Below, one piece after another: positions 10,318 through 22,469 of a stretch of DNA of 64,000 nt (position 1 is its first letter; each line of letters opens with the position of its first letter). Both the position numbers and the translations under genes were made by a program. Under the pieces are notes generated by a model that did not search any database, was not told the origin of the DNA, and saw only the letters and a program-made list of their open reading frames with translations. This DNA is from Venturia oleaginea (Eukaryota; Ascomycota; Dothideomycetes; Venturiales; Venturiaceae), in assembly GCA_013176395.1 (NCBI GenBank), contig JABMLP010000008.1:434001-498000 (forward strand). The letters are read 5' to 3'.

Positions 10318-12884
10318 ATGAGACGGATTTACGAACTAGTCCTTGGTATAGTGCTCTTCCGAAATGTGGCAGCTATCACTCTTTCCTTCCCAGATGTAGC
10401 GCCGCATCCAGCAATGACGGACGCACCGACACCTGTTTCCTTGAGGTACGTTCTTTGGCCAGCCTTTCGGAAACCATGGCTAATTTTTTGAAGCAAAAGG
10501 AATGTGGACTTCAACATGACATACGCGGGTTATACCACGGACAGCAATGGCTTCGGCTCAGTAATCCCAGTCACCACCGACATTCTCATTCCGACGCCCG
10601 CTGCAGGCGCTAATTTTAACAATTCCGGCGGCTGTCGAGTGCCCTATTATAGTAAAGAGGTTTACGAAGTCTCTGGAGCAAAGGATTTTATCAAGGAGCA
10701 GTTTGACATCTGGCAAAAGTCTCAAGGGTCGGAGAAACATTTCACCAAATGGTTCTTCAGCCGATGGCTACCCGGTGTGTCAATAGACAGTGCGAGATGT
10801 GAAGAGGGCTTTCATTGCACTGTGGGTGGCCTGGCAACCCTTTTGCTTTGTAGATGAACGGAACTTTCAGCTTGCTCATGAAGCTGACTTAGTATGCAGG
10901 TTGGTGGACTGGAAAATCTCAGACTAGAAATACCCTGCGATACTGCTCGACGAGCCTGGCTTGCAGGTCAGGTTCTTGCGACGATTAACAACCGGCACGA
11001 AGTGGTGACCACCGCCCTTCGAGACGCCGTGGCCCATGCCAATACTATGAAAGATAATTGGTTGACCCATTTCTCAGAGGCAAAGCTCCTACCATAAATG
11101 GTTTGAGTAGTCGGAACTAACGCTTGACTCAGCGCGACGACATAAAACGCGAAAAGGATTACGAAGAATACCACAGGAAGTTGGTGTGGACAATCATTCA
11201 GAATGTTGTATTACTTGTTTCGGGAATTCTCAATTTTATCGCTCCCTGGACGGGGCCAGTTATGACGAAGGTTATGGACCAATTTAATAATGCATTTGGC
11301 GGTTTCGTTGTCAATCCTATAATTGCCTACAACGGTATTGAGACCGCTCTCAAGAGCAAAGCGGGGTAAGTTCTACGGTGGAATATCGTTGGACTTCCCA
11401 GATAGCAGGAATGGTTGCAAGCTAATTCTGATTAGACAGGAACGTTGGGAGAAGGAAGCGGATATCGGAAACATTCTCCAGGGTGTACTAAAGGACCTCC
11501 AAAATGTGGTGGAAAATAACCAGGAAAAGCTCACGACGGGTGGACAAGACCTCAGCAACAGATATATTTGGCAACATGCAGCCAACTTTACCGAAACGGA
11601 TTCCAAAGAGATTTATAAAAGAATGAGAAAGCGTTTCGACAACACGATTAATGCCGCCATGCTCGACTATATGTGGCGCCTGGATAGCGTTTACATGACG
11701 CAAAGCAACGTTGGCCCGACTCGCGACTCGGTCTCATGTGCGGCTGATACTAGAGGACCGGCAGCTAGCAAAGTCTGCATTGACGAGTACCCGGGCAAGG
11801 TCTTCTATGTTTTCAAGTAAGTAATGGGCCAGGAGCAAAATTGGTATGTCCCTGACCGTTGCAGGTATTCCAAAATGCACAAAAACGCGGTGATGTTGCC
11901 ATTTGGATACAAGCAACTAAGCAATCTTCGGGGCGACATTACTTTGAAAACCATTGTCAAAGCTTCTGTTGCCCATTATAGGGTCAAAGGGTTCGAAATC
12001 GCGCAGGCAGCCAAAATCGACGCTGTTTTGGGCCGTCTAGACACTGCGACAGCCTTCAGCAATGACCATGCACAAAAGATTTCGGACGAACACATGAAAT
12101 ACCACGGCAATGAGATCATTGTGAGTTCGGCAGGGCCATTGTCAGGCCTTTTTCACATTCCGATTGCGCGTTGCGATGGGGGGGAATGCATCAGCAGTGG
12201 CGAGTATGACGACTGGCACGGCGACGTCACCGGCCAAAAAATCACAGACACAAAGGGCTTTTCGGATCGAAACTTCCCGTGCATTGTGGGGGCATACGAC
12301 ACATGGCACCCGGCACAGCCACCTCCAACTCGCGAAGTGAGTTTGGGCCAACAGCTAGTCACTTGGCTGCATTCTCACTAACTCAACTCTTCTAGGGGTA
12401 CCAGGAAGAACAATTCAACTTCATCAGGGCTGCAAATATCGTCAACGAAGCCGCCTTTTACAAAAAATGCCACGACAGGGATGACCAGAAATGCCGTGAA
12501 GAAAGCGAGTCGAACCCACAATTCAACTACGGTCCCGAGTACCCTCATGTCAAGTACAACCTGTGGGCAAAGGAGTGGTGCAAGTATTACAAGCGAGGTG
12601 GGAAGCAAGTGAAGACAATAACGAGGACCGAGAATACGATCCGGAACGAAAAGGCATATCTGGCTGAGCTCCAGGCCGCAGCGAAGAACAAGTTCCAAAC
12701 CAAGGTGAACAAGCGAATCAAGAAGAGGCAGAAGAAACTGGCCAGTTACGAGAGGAAGTTGCAGCATGCTATGACCTACTACAAGCAACTGAACGAGACG
12801 GACAAAGGCAACTTCAACAATGTGACGCATGCGCGCTACGACCCTCGCGCCAATGCTATGGCTGCGCTTCCTTTGGCCGCCTAG
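10318..12884 (+). CDS. Unrecognised seven-exon gene, signal-peptide protein
   Basis: Exons are 10318-10445, 10500-10821, 10900-11079, 11133-11365, 11436-11816, 11865-12336 and 12396-12884. All phases close, giving 734 residues. I do not recognise the family. Residues 1-19 (MRRIYELVLGIVLFRNVAA) form a clean signal peptide. A second hydrophobic stretch at about 228-250 (LVWTIIQNVVLLVSGI...) could anchor it in a membrane. Cysteines are spread through both halves, as in an extracellular protein. The last 90 residues are rich in Lys, Glu and Gln and look like a coiled coil (KRIKKRQKKLASYERKL). The start is supported by the signal peptide and an in-phase GTACGT donor. Intron 3 (11080-11132) has a GC donor. 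An AATAAA follows 67 nt after the stop. A cell-surface or secreted role is inference only. Confidence 0.75.
11080..11132 (+). other. Probable GC-AG intron
   Basis: Donor GAG|GCAAAG and acceptor GACTCAG, 53 nt, with an AACTAAC branch site at about 11,115-11,121. The upstream frame stops at 11,097 if the intron is not removed, and no GT donor in phase 0 is available. Confidence 0.6.
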
Positions 12885-13758
12885 TTGATCATCAACGTTA
12901 CTGTACCTTGCTTTCACTGTATTTTCTCGTCTTCATGTACAACCTGTCTTAATAAATTGGAATCATACGCGTTTATCTGCACTATGAGCCGACAAACTCC
13001 CCATGCCTTGCAAAAACCCCAAACTTCCCATCCCATTCGAAACTAACGCCCCATCTTTACGTGGCGACTTCTCCCTTCCCTATCAAAGAAATGTTGATGA
13101 GTCGACTGTGGTAGGGCGAGGGGAAATGACATGGAAAGAAACACAACATGCACAGACACAACGTGAGGAGACACGATTCGAAAAGGAGACAGATGGAAGG
13201 ATGAAAAGTGAAATAGAGAGAGACAGATGGAAGGAGGAAAAATGAGATAGAAAGAGACATCACGCAAATAGAAGAGCAGCGGGACATCAAGGAATACACA
13301 TTCCCATTGCCTCGACCGCCGATAAACGAACACACCAGATTATCCCCATCTTCTGCCACTAAAGATTTTCGACCATTTCTCAGACCCCCCATGAAACCGA
13401 AAAGGTATCGTGCATATGAAAGAATTTTTGAAGTGATGAAAGAGAAAAGCTAATTTTGTCAGAACCCAGAGCTCTGACTATATTATCCATCACTGACCGA
13501 CCATAAAGGAAAAATTATCAGCGCCCAGTCCACTTTCGTATTGTAACAACTTTCCCATGGGATTCGAACCACATCCCGCCAACGACCCATGTCTAGAACT
13601 AGATTCCGACATAGTAAAACCAGGGACTCGGTTTCTCCAGTCCTTAACTCGGATGTTCGACTCGAGGCGTTCCCTCAATTCCTCAGCGTTGAAATGGACC
13701 TCTTCTGCGTACTGTATGACCACGTCAATAACAGCGAAATGAAGAAAGGAAAAGGCAC
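12885..13758. other. Convergent 3' regions, no gene
   Basis: Lies between the stop of the seven-exon gene (+) and the stop of the HRP1-type gene (-). Purine-rich GAGAGACAGATGG-type repeats run at about 13,140-13,250. A tRNA B-box look-alike at about 13,558-13,570 does not fold as a tRNA. Confidence 0.5.
12951..12956 (+). terminator. AATAAA polyadenylation signal
   Basis: Canonical hexamer 67 nt after the stop codon of the preceding plus-strand gene, in an AT-rich stretch. Confidence 0.5.
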
Positions 13759-16700
13759 CTAGTAAGGAGCCCAACCTCTACCGGCACCTCTGCCACCACG
13801 TCCACCACCGCGGTAACTGCCACCAGGTCGGTTACCAGCATTCTTCGGTCCGGTCGGGGCGTTGGGTGGTGCATTGACTGGTCCAGCAGGAGGGGTGTGT
13901 TGATGCTTTGGACCGCGGTGAGCGCCACCTCTGGGACCGAAGCCACCACGTCCGGCAGGACCGGTAGGTGCCATGACATGAGGTGCCGGGACATCGTCGT
14001 ACATGCCTTCCCATGAAGTCGGTCCGCCCATGCCTTGCTGAGCAGCGTACTGTGATTGTTGCATTCGCGCCTGTTGTTGGCGTTCATACTTCTGCTGCTC
14101 AAACATCATCTGCTCCTGCGCATTGAAGCCAGGTCGTGACGCTCCCGCAGATGGCGAGCGACCCATCATGGCAGCTTGTGGTCCAGCGGGTGCGCTTGGT
14201 GGTGGTCCATTGAATCCAGGCTGAGCTTGTTGCTGTTGCATCATCTGGCCTTGCATCTGCTGCATCATGGCTGGGTTCATAGCACCTCCTGGGCCCATCG
14301 GGGTACCACCTGGGGACATCATCCGTGGCTGGTTCATCATCATTTGTTGCATCATTGCTGGGTTCATTCCTCCCTGCATCATGCCCATGCCAGCTTGAGC
14401 TTGTTGAGCCTGAGCTATGTTTTGTGACATGGTGCGGAAAACTTCTTGCATCTTGAACCAGTACTGAGCCATTTGTGCTTGGCTCAATCCGGCAGTTGCT
14501 TGCCCATTTTGACCGCCTGGCTGAAACTGATTCTGGTCTCCGCCACCGTACGAGTCGTTTTGTTGTAATCCACCACCAAACCGGTCGCGCTTGTTGAATG
14601 GCTTGTTGTGTGCACCTCCCTTCTCATCTTGCATGTTGTTACGAGGTTCGGCGCGCTTGACTTCAATTGGCTTGCCGTGAATGTTTAGCGGTTGCATCAA
14701 GGTCCGGTCAACTGACTCTTCGCCGTCGAAAGTGACGAAGCCGAAACCACGCGGCCGTCCAGTGTCTTTGTCCATCATTAGGGTAGCATCAATGACTCGT
14801 CCAAACTTCATGAAGAATTCCTTGAAGTACAACTCGGTGCATTCTTGGCTCACTCCTCCAACGAAAATCTTGGCTGTCCGCTCCTGCTCTTCGCGAGGAA
14901 TGGCACGCTTGGGATCGATCTATACAATATATCAGCTGTATCATTTTCACAACTAGTCAAGGGGTACTTACGATCTTGCCATCAAGATGATGTTCCTTGA
15001 CCATAACGATGTTGACAGTCTTTGGGTCTTTGAAGGTGAGGAAGCCGAATCCTCGAGAGCGACCGGTGGCACCGTCTCGCATCACTGTACATTCTAGAAC
15101 TTCGCCAAATTGCGCAAAGTAGCTTTTAAGAGAGTCTAAGGAGGCTGTGAGCAGATCTGACAAAAGGAAAAAGCGGGCAGGAGTTGCTCACCATCTGTGG
15201 TCTCCCAATTCAGACCGCCAATGAACATTTTACTACAGAAATCATGTTAGCTATTTACATTGCAGCCTGTGGTAGGTCGTGTCCGATGTTCGTGTCAATT
15301 GCATGCGCGCGCCGTCCGACTCTCCAAATGTGCAACTTCATCTCCCCTGTCCACCATTTTCCTCCTCTGCGATTCCCACCAGCATGATCGAGAAGCACTT
15401 ATCGACTTGATAGACAATCTTGCCCTGACCATTTGGCGGAGTAATTCTGGCGTTGAGGATGGCGGTTGATTTGGCGGCTTTCAGTCGCTCAATTCGAACT
15501 GGGCAGAAGAGACATTGTATGTGTATCGTCGCTTTTTGAGTGGAGGTGTCGACAAGGCTATGGTGAGCAGCCGAAAGAGCCGGGCTGGTTTGTGAAAAGC
15601 CAGAAGAGGCATAGTCTGCCGCCGAAAAACACAGTTTCCGAGAGCAAACGAACAAACCCCATCTCAATATTCGGTAACCTGCAGCAGAGAGAAAACCATT
15701 TCCGAGCGAGCGGAAAAACAGCCAATTGTGCTCAGCAGGCACAAGGACGGTCGAGAGAATCGTTCTTTTGCTATGGAGTCGGGTGCTAGGTACTCATCCA
15801 GCTCGGTCTGCCAGCTCGTCTACGACACTGCAGATTCCCGATACGCTGATGCTATATGAAGAGTATATCGACATGAAGCTATGTAGCACCTATGGTGTTT
15901 TCGATAGCAGTAGCAATTCTGAGCCTTTAGCTGCACGCTGTGTTGGCTCAAATGTGGTGTGATCAGATACCATCATCTCGCTGGTGCCCGTCTCCCTCAG
16001 TTTCCCAATTCGGTGGCATCTCAAGTTGTGCAGTGCGTTGGCGTCCAGACCCTGCCAAAGTCCCTCCTTTCTCGCCAGCGTCTGGTTGATCGTGTAGAGT
16101 CTAGAGACAAAGGTTCACCACCTCCAGCACAGTGATTGTGACGATTCGACACCCGCTGCTTCGTGCGCTTTCCATTCCTCATCTTCTTAGAGTGTGCATT
16201 ATGGTGTCTCCACTGGAGTCTGCCTATGGAGGACCAGGCTCTAGGCCTTCGATTTACGCTCACTTTGTCAAATCGACCAGAACCATGGAGGCCAATGTGC
16301 TTCGAACCTCTGTTGAGAGGTCTACAAAGGATAACATAGCCATCTGTTCCAGACTCTAGTTCCACAACCACTCGATATCCATCACTCTTGCATTTTCCAT
16401 TCCGGGTGAGTTACACGAAACAAGTTCTGACAGCGTGCGCGCGCATGCAATTGCTAGAAATTGTAAAGGGTTAGTGTTCAGAGTGACTCACCCATCCTCC
16501 TTCATGCCGATAGGCTCATGATCATACGCTTCATCAGGATGCATGCCATTATCTTCATGGTTCATGCCGCCGTTCATGTTCCCGTAGCCGTTCTGCATAT
16601 GCATATTGTCCTTCGTCTCATTCGTGGGCGCGTCCAGCATCGTCTCTTCTGAAGATGTCTGGTGGATGGGTTGTAGCTCCTCCTTAATAGCTGGTTCCGT

Positions 16701-16882
16701 CTTCACTGGTTCTGGTGCAGCAGCTGGCACTGGCTCGGGTGCTGCGGTAGGTTCTCCGTCATCATCATAGCTGTGGAAGAGTGAGTCAAGGGCGCTTGGA
16801 ATAAGGAGAAGAAGTCAGTATTGTATCTTACGTACAGGTCAGCGAAGATATCCTCGTCGTCGAAGTTGTCAGCGGCGGCCAT
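13759..16882 (-). CDS. hrp1: HRP1/NAB4-type two-RRM RNA-binding protein
   Basis: Homologue of the yeast cleavage factor IB subunit Hrp1/Nab4, a nuclear-cytoplasmic shuttling protein in mRNA 3'-end formation. Exons (minus) are 16882-16836, 16770-16492, 15232-15192, 15144-14972 and 14919-13759; phases close to 566 residues. The acidic N-terminus is MAAADNFDDEDIFADL. RRM1 starts at about residue 110 (RNP2 KMFIGGLNW, RNP1 RSRGFGFLTF) and RRM2 at about 197 (RNP2 KIFVGGVS, RNP1 RPRGFGFVTF), with DPKRAIPREEQ between them as in Hrp1. A Gln/Met-rich, prion-like stretch follows (about 330-450), then an RGG tail ending RGAGRGWAPY. Intron 2 (15233-16491) is 1,259 nt, far longer than any other here. The gene diverges from the GYP1-type gene across 593 bp. 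Confidence 0.92.
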
Positions 16883-17475
16883 GGCTTGCTAAAGGTCGAT
16901 GGAAGTTTGGAGGTGATGATGATGGTGAAGTTGGGCTCAACTTGTTCGAAAACTCGAGGCTGTCTGATTGTTGCGACCGTCACGCGCGCCGGGTATGTCA
17001 ATCCAAAGCTGAGTTATTAGTGAAGGAGGGGAAATAAAATGTGTACACGGCGACTACTACAGGTAGCCGATGAGTCTATGAAGAATCTGTGCCGTGATGT
17101 TGATGGGTGGTATTGGGTAACAAAGGAGAACTCGCTGGTGTTGAGGGAAATTCTCATGGATGCCAAAGGCGGAACGCTGCTTTGGCTGCTCCCGGCTCCC
17201 GCTCCACCACCAAAACGGGACCATGGATTGTTCCATCCCTCTACAGTAACAAATACAGCACGAAGCTCCGAAATGAGTAAGAAATTGCAGCAGGTAGGCT
17301 CATAAACTTCAATTTATATCTATCAGCTAATCTTTATCACAGGAAATGGTCCAGGTCGGTTCGTTACATTCCAAAAGTAGTAAATATACACAAGGATTGT
17401 ATGCTGATATATACATCTTGTTACTTCCGCAGACCGTTCTGAGTATGTCACATGCTGTGATTACTATGGAATAGA
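16883..17475. promoter_or_regulatory. Divergent promoter region, HRP1 and GYP1 genes
   Basis: 593 bp between the ATG of the HRP1-type gene (-) and the first supported ATG of the GYP1-type gene (+). It may include an unrecognised 5' exon of the latter. No other gene is visible. Confidence 0.45.
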
Positions 17476-19396
17476 ATGCTAGAGCTGACGGTACCTACTA
17501 GATCTGTATCTCCATTCTGGCGCACGAAATCGGCCAGCTCTGCTCAGAGCCATGACGGCCGAAAGGTCGTTGGAGCTTCTTATTCGCATGCCGACATTCT
17601 AAAGATTGACTCACTGTACGCACACTGTTATGCTAGGCTATACATTTCTACAAAATACTCATATACCATAGATCCCTCTCTGGCAGATCGCGTCCACGTA
17701 CCCCGCCTTCCAATTCCCACAGTCGCGAATCGTCTGCGCCGCCTACTCAGGCACAGAATAGAATGTCGAGCCCTCCAATCAAAACATACAAGTCTTTATC
17801 ACGCGAAACCACCAGAGGGTGGGAGGCCGAAGAAGACGACGAAGACGAGGAAGAGGAGCTTACGTTCGATGATGAAGAGGATGAGTTCGGCCTGCCCAGT
17901 ATAGTGAGCATGAGACGGAAGGGCAAGCGGATACAAAAGTCAAGAGATAAAGATAAAGAGCTGAGCTTGCCTTATGGAAATGGGCTGTCCAAATCGAGAA
18001 CATCGGAAAGTTTGTGGTCTGTGGATAGTGGTGACATTGCAGAAGAACGTGGCATACCCAGCTATCCAGTTCCCAAGAAGTCTGAAGGCAAAATATTACG
18101 ACCGCAGTACAAGGAAATCCTCAGAGACCCGGCAAACTCATTACATCTCATCAATCACCCTACGATACTGCCGAACGCTACGCCGAAAGAAACCGAGGCA
18201 CATAATACGCGAATAAGCCGCATCAATAAATTCAAGCGCATTTTGCAAACCAGCACTATTTCACTACCAGAACTCCGAGCTTCAGCATGGTCTGGTGTAC
18301 CGGAAGAAGTTCGTGCCATGACATGGCAACTTCTCCTGGGCTACCTGCCCACAAGTAGCGAACGTCGTGTAGCCACTCTGGAGCGCAAGAGAAAAGAATA
18401 CCTGGACGGAGTTCGACAAGCTTTCGACCGTGGCACAGCTGGAAGTGAGAACCCGGTGGCAAGCAGCATTGTCGGAGCAGCGGCTGGAATTTCCACGAAT
18501 CGTGGTCGAGGTCGTGGACTGGACGAAGCAATATGGCATCAAATCAGCATTGATGTTCCTCGTACGAATCCGCACCTTGAGCTATACAGTTACGAGGCAA
18601 CACAGCGGTCACTTGAACGCATTTTATACGTCTGGGCGATACGGCATCCCGCGAGTGGATACGTACAGGGCATCAACGATCTCGTCACACCATTTTGGCA
18701 AGTATTTTTAGGAGCCTACATCACGGATTCTGATATCGAATTCGGCATGGATCCTGGGCAATTACCGAGACCAGTCTTGGACGCCGTCGAAGCAGACTCA
18801 TTTTGGTGTCTGACCAAACTTTTGGACGGCATACAAGATAATTATATTTTTGCACAGCCTGGAATTCAGAGACAAGTCGCCAGTTTGAGAGACCTGACGA
18901 CGAGGATAGACGCTGGATTGGCGAAGCATTTGGAGAATGAAGGCGTGGAGTTTATCCAATTCAGCTTCAGATGGATGAACTGCCTACTCATGAGGGAAAT
19001 CAGTGTTAAGAACACAATCAGGATGTGGGACACCTACCTCGTAAGTCGTCTCCATTCCACACCTCTTCCTATCCATGTTCCCTTCACATCCCACAACGTA
19101 AAATCACTAATGTTGCAAAATCACAGTCTGAAGACCGCGGCTTCTCCGACTTCCACCTTTACGTCTGCGCCGCCTTCCTCGTCAAATGGACGGACCAACT
19201 CGTCAAAATGGATTTTCAGGAAGTCATGATGTTCTTGCAAGCGCTGCCGACGCGTGACTGGACCGAGAAGGATATTGAGTTATTACTTAGTGAGGCTTTT
19301 ATTTGGCAGAGTCTATTCAGGGGGAGTAGTGCGCATTTGAAGGGGCAGAGTACGGGGACACCTAGTGCTAGCGGGCCGGGTATGTTGGGGTTTTAG
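17476..19396 (+). CDS. gyp1: GYP1-type TBC-domain Rab GAP
   Basis: GTPase-activating protein for Rab/Ypt proteins of the Golgi-endosome route (Gyp1 acts on Ypt1 in yeast). Exons are 17476-17615, 17687-19040 and 19127-19396, giving 587 residues. The N-terminal quarter is Ser/Pro-rich, then strongly acidic (EEDDEDEEEE). The TBC domain begins at about residue 250 with SGVPEEVRAMTWQLLLGYLP. The arginine finger sits in ISIDVPRTNP (IxxDxxR) and the glutamine finger in GYVQGINDL, so the dual-finger catalytic pair is intact. Exon 1 is the least certain part: the join DSL|SRPRTPPSNSH keeps frame, but an earlier or different first exon is possible. The strong core supports Gyp1 over other TBC proteins. 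Confidence 0.88.
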
Positions 19397-19774
19397 AAAG
19401 GAGGGTGTATAATGGGAGTGTGAGAAGGAATTTCGGGGGATGTGTATGAGGGACAAATAGTTATGAGGTCATGTATATGAGGTTGAGAAGATATCGTTGA
19501 AGTAGGTCATGTCATAGTAATGTTGATATCTAAATACCATACGAATATTGTGAGGAGGAGTCGGTTGGTGTATTCAGAAAGGAGGGACATACATGGCCGT
19601 GTTTGCGCCGGTCACGATGACAGTCTGGCAAGAGAAATCGTGAGACGGCTTTCGGTTTTCTTTCCTGCCTCCTCTAGCGGTAGGATTCAATGTCAGGTGT
19701 CAGAATAGTTGCCCAACGAAAAGAAGTGGGAGGAAAAAGCTGTGGGCGTATACGAAATCTTTCCATCAAAATGT

Positions 19775-22469
19775 CTAATCATCAGTCAAATCGATAACCA
19801 CACTTCTCATCACCCTTGCTGGTTCAGGCGTACCAAACAACGGCGAAGAATCTAATACAAAGCCCCCAATCCTCTTAGACATCTTCGGTCTGCTATCTTG
19901 CTGCCGCGGTGGTGCAGAAGCAGGGTCCTCTGCATCTCGCACCGGCGACTTGGAAGCAGACCGATAGCTCTCACCCGCAGTGATCCCCGTGGACGTCAAA
20001 GCCTGGTCCTGCATTTTCCTGTTCATTTCATCCTGTGTGGCTTTATTGCCGGTTTGATCAAATCTGGCTAATCGTCTTCGCCGAAGCTCTTCTGGTGACG
20101 GTTGGTCGGTAGTGGCTGTTTTGGGCTGGCAAGGTTGAGTCGAGGTTTGCATTGGAGTTGACTTCGACTGAGACAGTGTTGATTTAGCCGGAGCAGAGGA
20201 AGCTGGTCGAGGTGTTTGGGTGAGTCTTGCGGGTGGCTGAAAGGCGGGTGTAGGTTTGATTGGCGTCGAGGTGGCAAGTTGAGAAGACGAAGGATGTATG
20301 GATTGTGCGGACCTCGCTGGTAACTGAGAAGCAGAAGCAGGCGCAGAACGAGTGCTTGGGAGTGAGCCGCCAATCTGAGGCGCTTTTGGCTGAGCAGGCG
20401 GTGCACTGCTGGGTGGTTTGGCTGAGCGACATGTTGCACTTGGCTGTGGTCCGGACGTCGAGGCGAGTTTTGAATTCTCCTTCGGGCGATCATGATTTTT
20501 CGGGTAGTCTGCAGGTCACTATCAAAGGTTGGATCTTCATCATGCTGTGGTGTGGGAATGGAATCCTTCGCCTTAGCCGGCTCATCGTCGTCGCTACTGT
20601 CGGGCAGGTCAACAACAACTGCAGCTTTCTTAGCCGTCGTGATGTTTGAAACATTCGACCTCCCATTTCTAACAAGACCACCTGATGGCGAATATTGACT
20701 CCTTGTCGGGGCGGGAGAATGTTGAGAAGCGAAGTTTCGAACCCATCCAAGTCCATGAACTCGATCGCAGGTGGCACTCGAAGTCCCCTATTTGTTCGAA
20801 CAGGGGAAGATGGTGTTGCAGGTTGGATGCTTTGCGAGCCCTTGCCTCGAGCTGCGTGAGACTTTGCTTTCGTCTATCGTTGTTTAGTCGATCTAGGCTG
20901 GTCATTTTCATCCATCGACGTGTCAGAATCGTCTTGTCGCCTTCTCTTCGTTGAGTGCCCTTCAGTTCGACTAGGCGTACCGCCCAACGAAGCTGCTGCC
21001 TGACTTGCCTTCACAGCCCTGTCCAGAGCTCTCTCGACCTTTGCTTCAGCGTCAGCAGCCTTATCCGCGGCTTTCAGAGCCTCTGCATCAAACAAATGTG
21101 GCACGCCTTTCTTCATAATCGGCAACAGAATCTCGCATTCAATCCTCCGATGAGGATCAAACGCACAGTTCTTCTTGGTAAGAAATTTCCTCCAATCCTC
21201 AGCTCCAGGTGCTATGGTGAGATTGACAGATGTGACCTTCTCTGGCAAGAATGTAACTGTCCTTAGTATGTGCGCGGTTTCCACGGCCTTACCTCGAAGG
21301 GGCTTCAGTTGGATATGGTGGATATTATGCTTAGATTCCTCGCCTTTTTCTGTCTTGCTCAATTGTCGCATCATTATCCAAGTGACCACATGCTTCAAGT
21401 AGTCCTTTGTATTTATGTCGATTTCCTCCTTCAGAAAGAGTCGTAGGTTATCCTCTTTCAGCTCTTTCCTGTAAGTGCCATGAAATAGTCTTTTCACTTC
21501 CTCCAATTGGATCGATGTAGAAACATTCGGCTCCTTGTACTTCTTCAACGTTTTCGAGCACGGGAATCCCAGTGGTATATCGGCCTGTCTTCTCATGGCA
21601 AGTTGAAGTTCCCGCCGCCAGTCTGCGAGCTCACTATCGCTCCTAGCTGCGCAAAGTGAATGCCCAAGACCGTTCTTGACAAATCTCGCAGCAATTTTCG
21701 GCCCGCATCTGTCCAACCCTTTGGCATAGTCTCCGCCAGATATCATAGCCATGAGGATGAATCCTTGCTGACCCAGCCCAGTCTTCTCTTTGATTGTATT
21801 TGCCCTGAATACATACACGTGCGTTGTGCTATTGATTTTCTTGCCCTTGCCGTTCTTTCTTGCCCGGTGTGTTCTGATGACCATCTGAGCTCCAAACATG
21901 AATGAGTCACTATCATCAGTTCAAATAGCGTCCACAATTCCTTCTCTTTCAAGTAGTACGCATTCAGCCTCAGCCTCACCCGGCGCCTGGTAGTAGGGCA
22001 CTCTAAGCTTGCTCAGCATGCGTTTACCCGTCCTCTGCGCTTCATCGTGAAAACCCAGACCTCCACAACCACCTCTTTTCCAAGGTCTCGAGGGACCATC
22101 GTAGACGAAATACGGTTGTAGATTGAGTTTTAACAGTCTCATTACTCGCCAGAAGATATTTCTTTCCAACGGGTTTTCACAGTCGCTCTCTGCGTAGAAA
22201 TTAGATGTACTCCAAGTCCTTTCTGTCATGTATATCTTACTCTCCATAATGTCTGTGATCTCATATTTGCTCAAATTGTTGAAGCGCCAGACTGCCTCGT
22301 CGATTGCAATCTTCAAAGGCCTCCCTTTCTTGTCGAGGAAATCCGCGGCCAGTTCAGCAAGAGCGATTCTTTCACCCTCGCCGATCAAATCCCAAGCCCT
22401 AGTGAAATATACTAGGTCAACCTTATGACGACTGCATGGAAAGTGAGCAAATTACCCTGCGATACCCAT
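19775..22469 (-). pseudogene. yen1: YEN1/GEN1-type Holliday-junction resolvase, apparently broken
   Basis: Rad2/XPG-family nuclease of the Yen1/GEN1 branch, which cuts Holliday junctions. Exon 1 is 22469-22456 and exon 2 starts at 22399 (56-nt intron); the start reads MGIAGAWDLIGEGERIALAE. XPG-N and XPG-I parts are clear (FVYDGPSRPWKRG, YYQAPGEAEAEC with the metal-binding Glu residues). Where the family has Ala/Val-Trp before DDxD, the codon is TGA (21923-21921), directly before TDDSDSFMFG. The frame then continues for 341 codons with the helix-two-turn-helix region (GFILMAMISGGDY...) to a TAG at 20874. The low-complexity tail switches frame near 20,770 and near 20,500 and ends with the acidic block VIDLTDD at 19,775. 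I found no normal introns that repair these breaks. Either a pseudogene or sequence errors. Confidence 0.75.

Noticed and set aside
13550..13575. tRNA T-arm look-alike (GGTTCGAATCCC on the minus strand)
   Set aside because: The 5-bp T stem does not pair, and no acceptor or anticodon arm can be drawn upstream.
20068..20493. Leu-rich frame MIARRRIQ... opposite and inside the YEN1 tail
   Set aside because: The alternative frame in this stretch (Pro/Ser-rich, ending VIDLTDD) fits a nuclease tail better.
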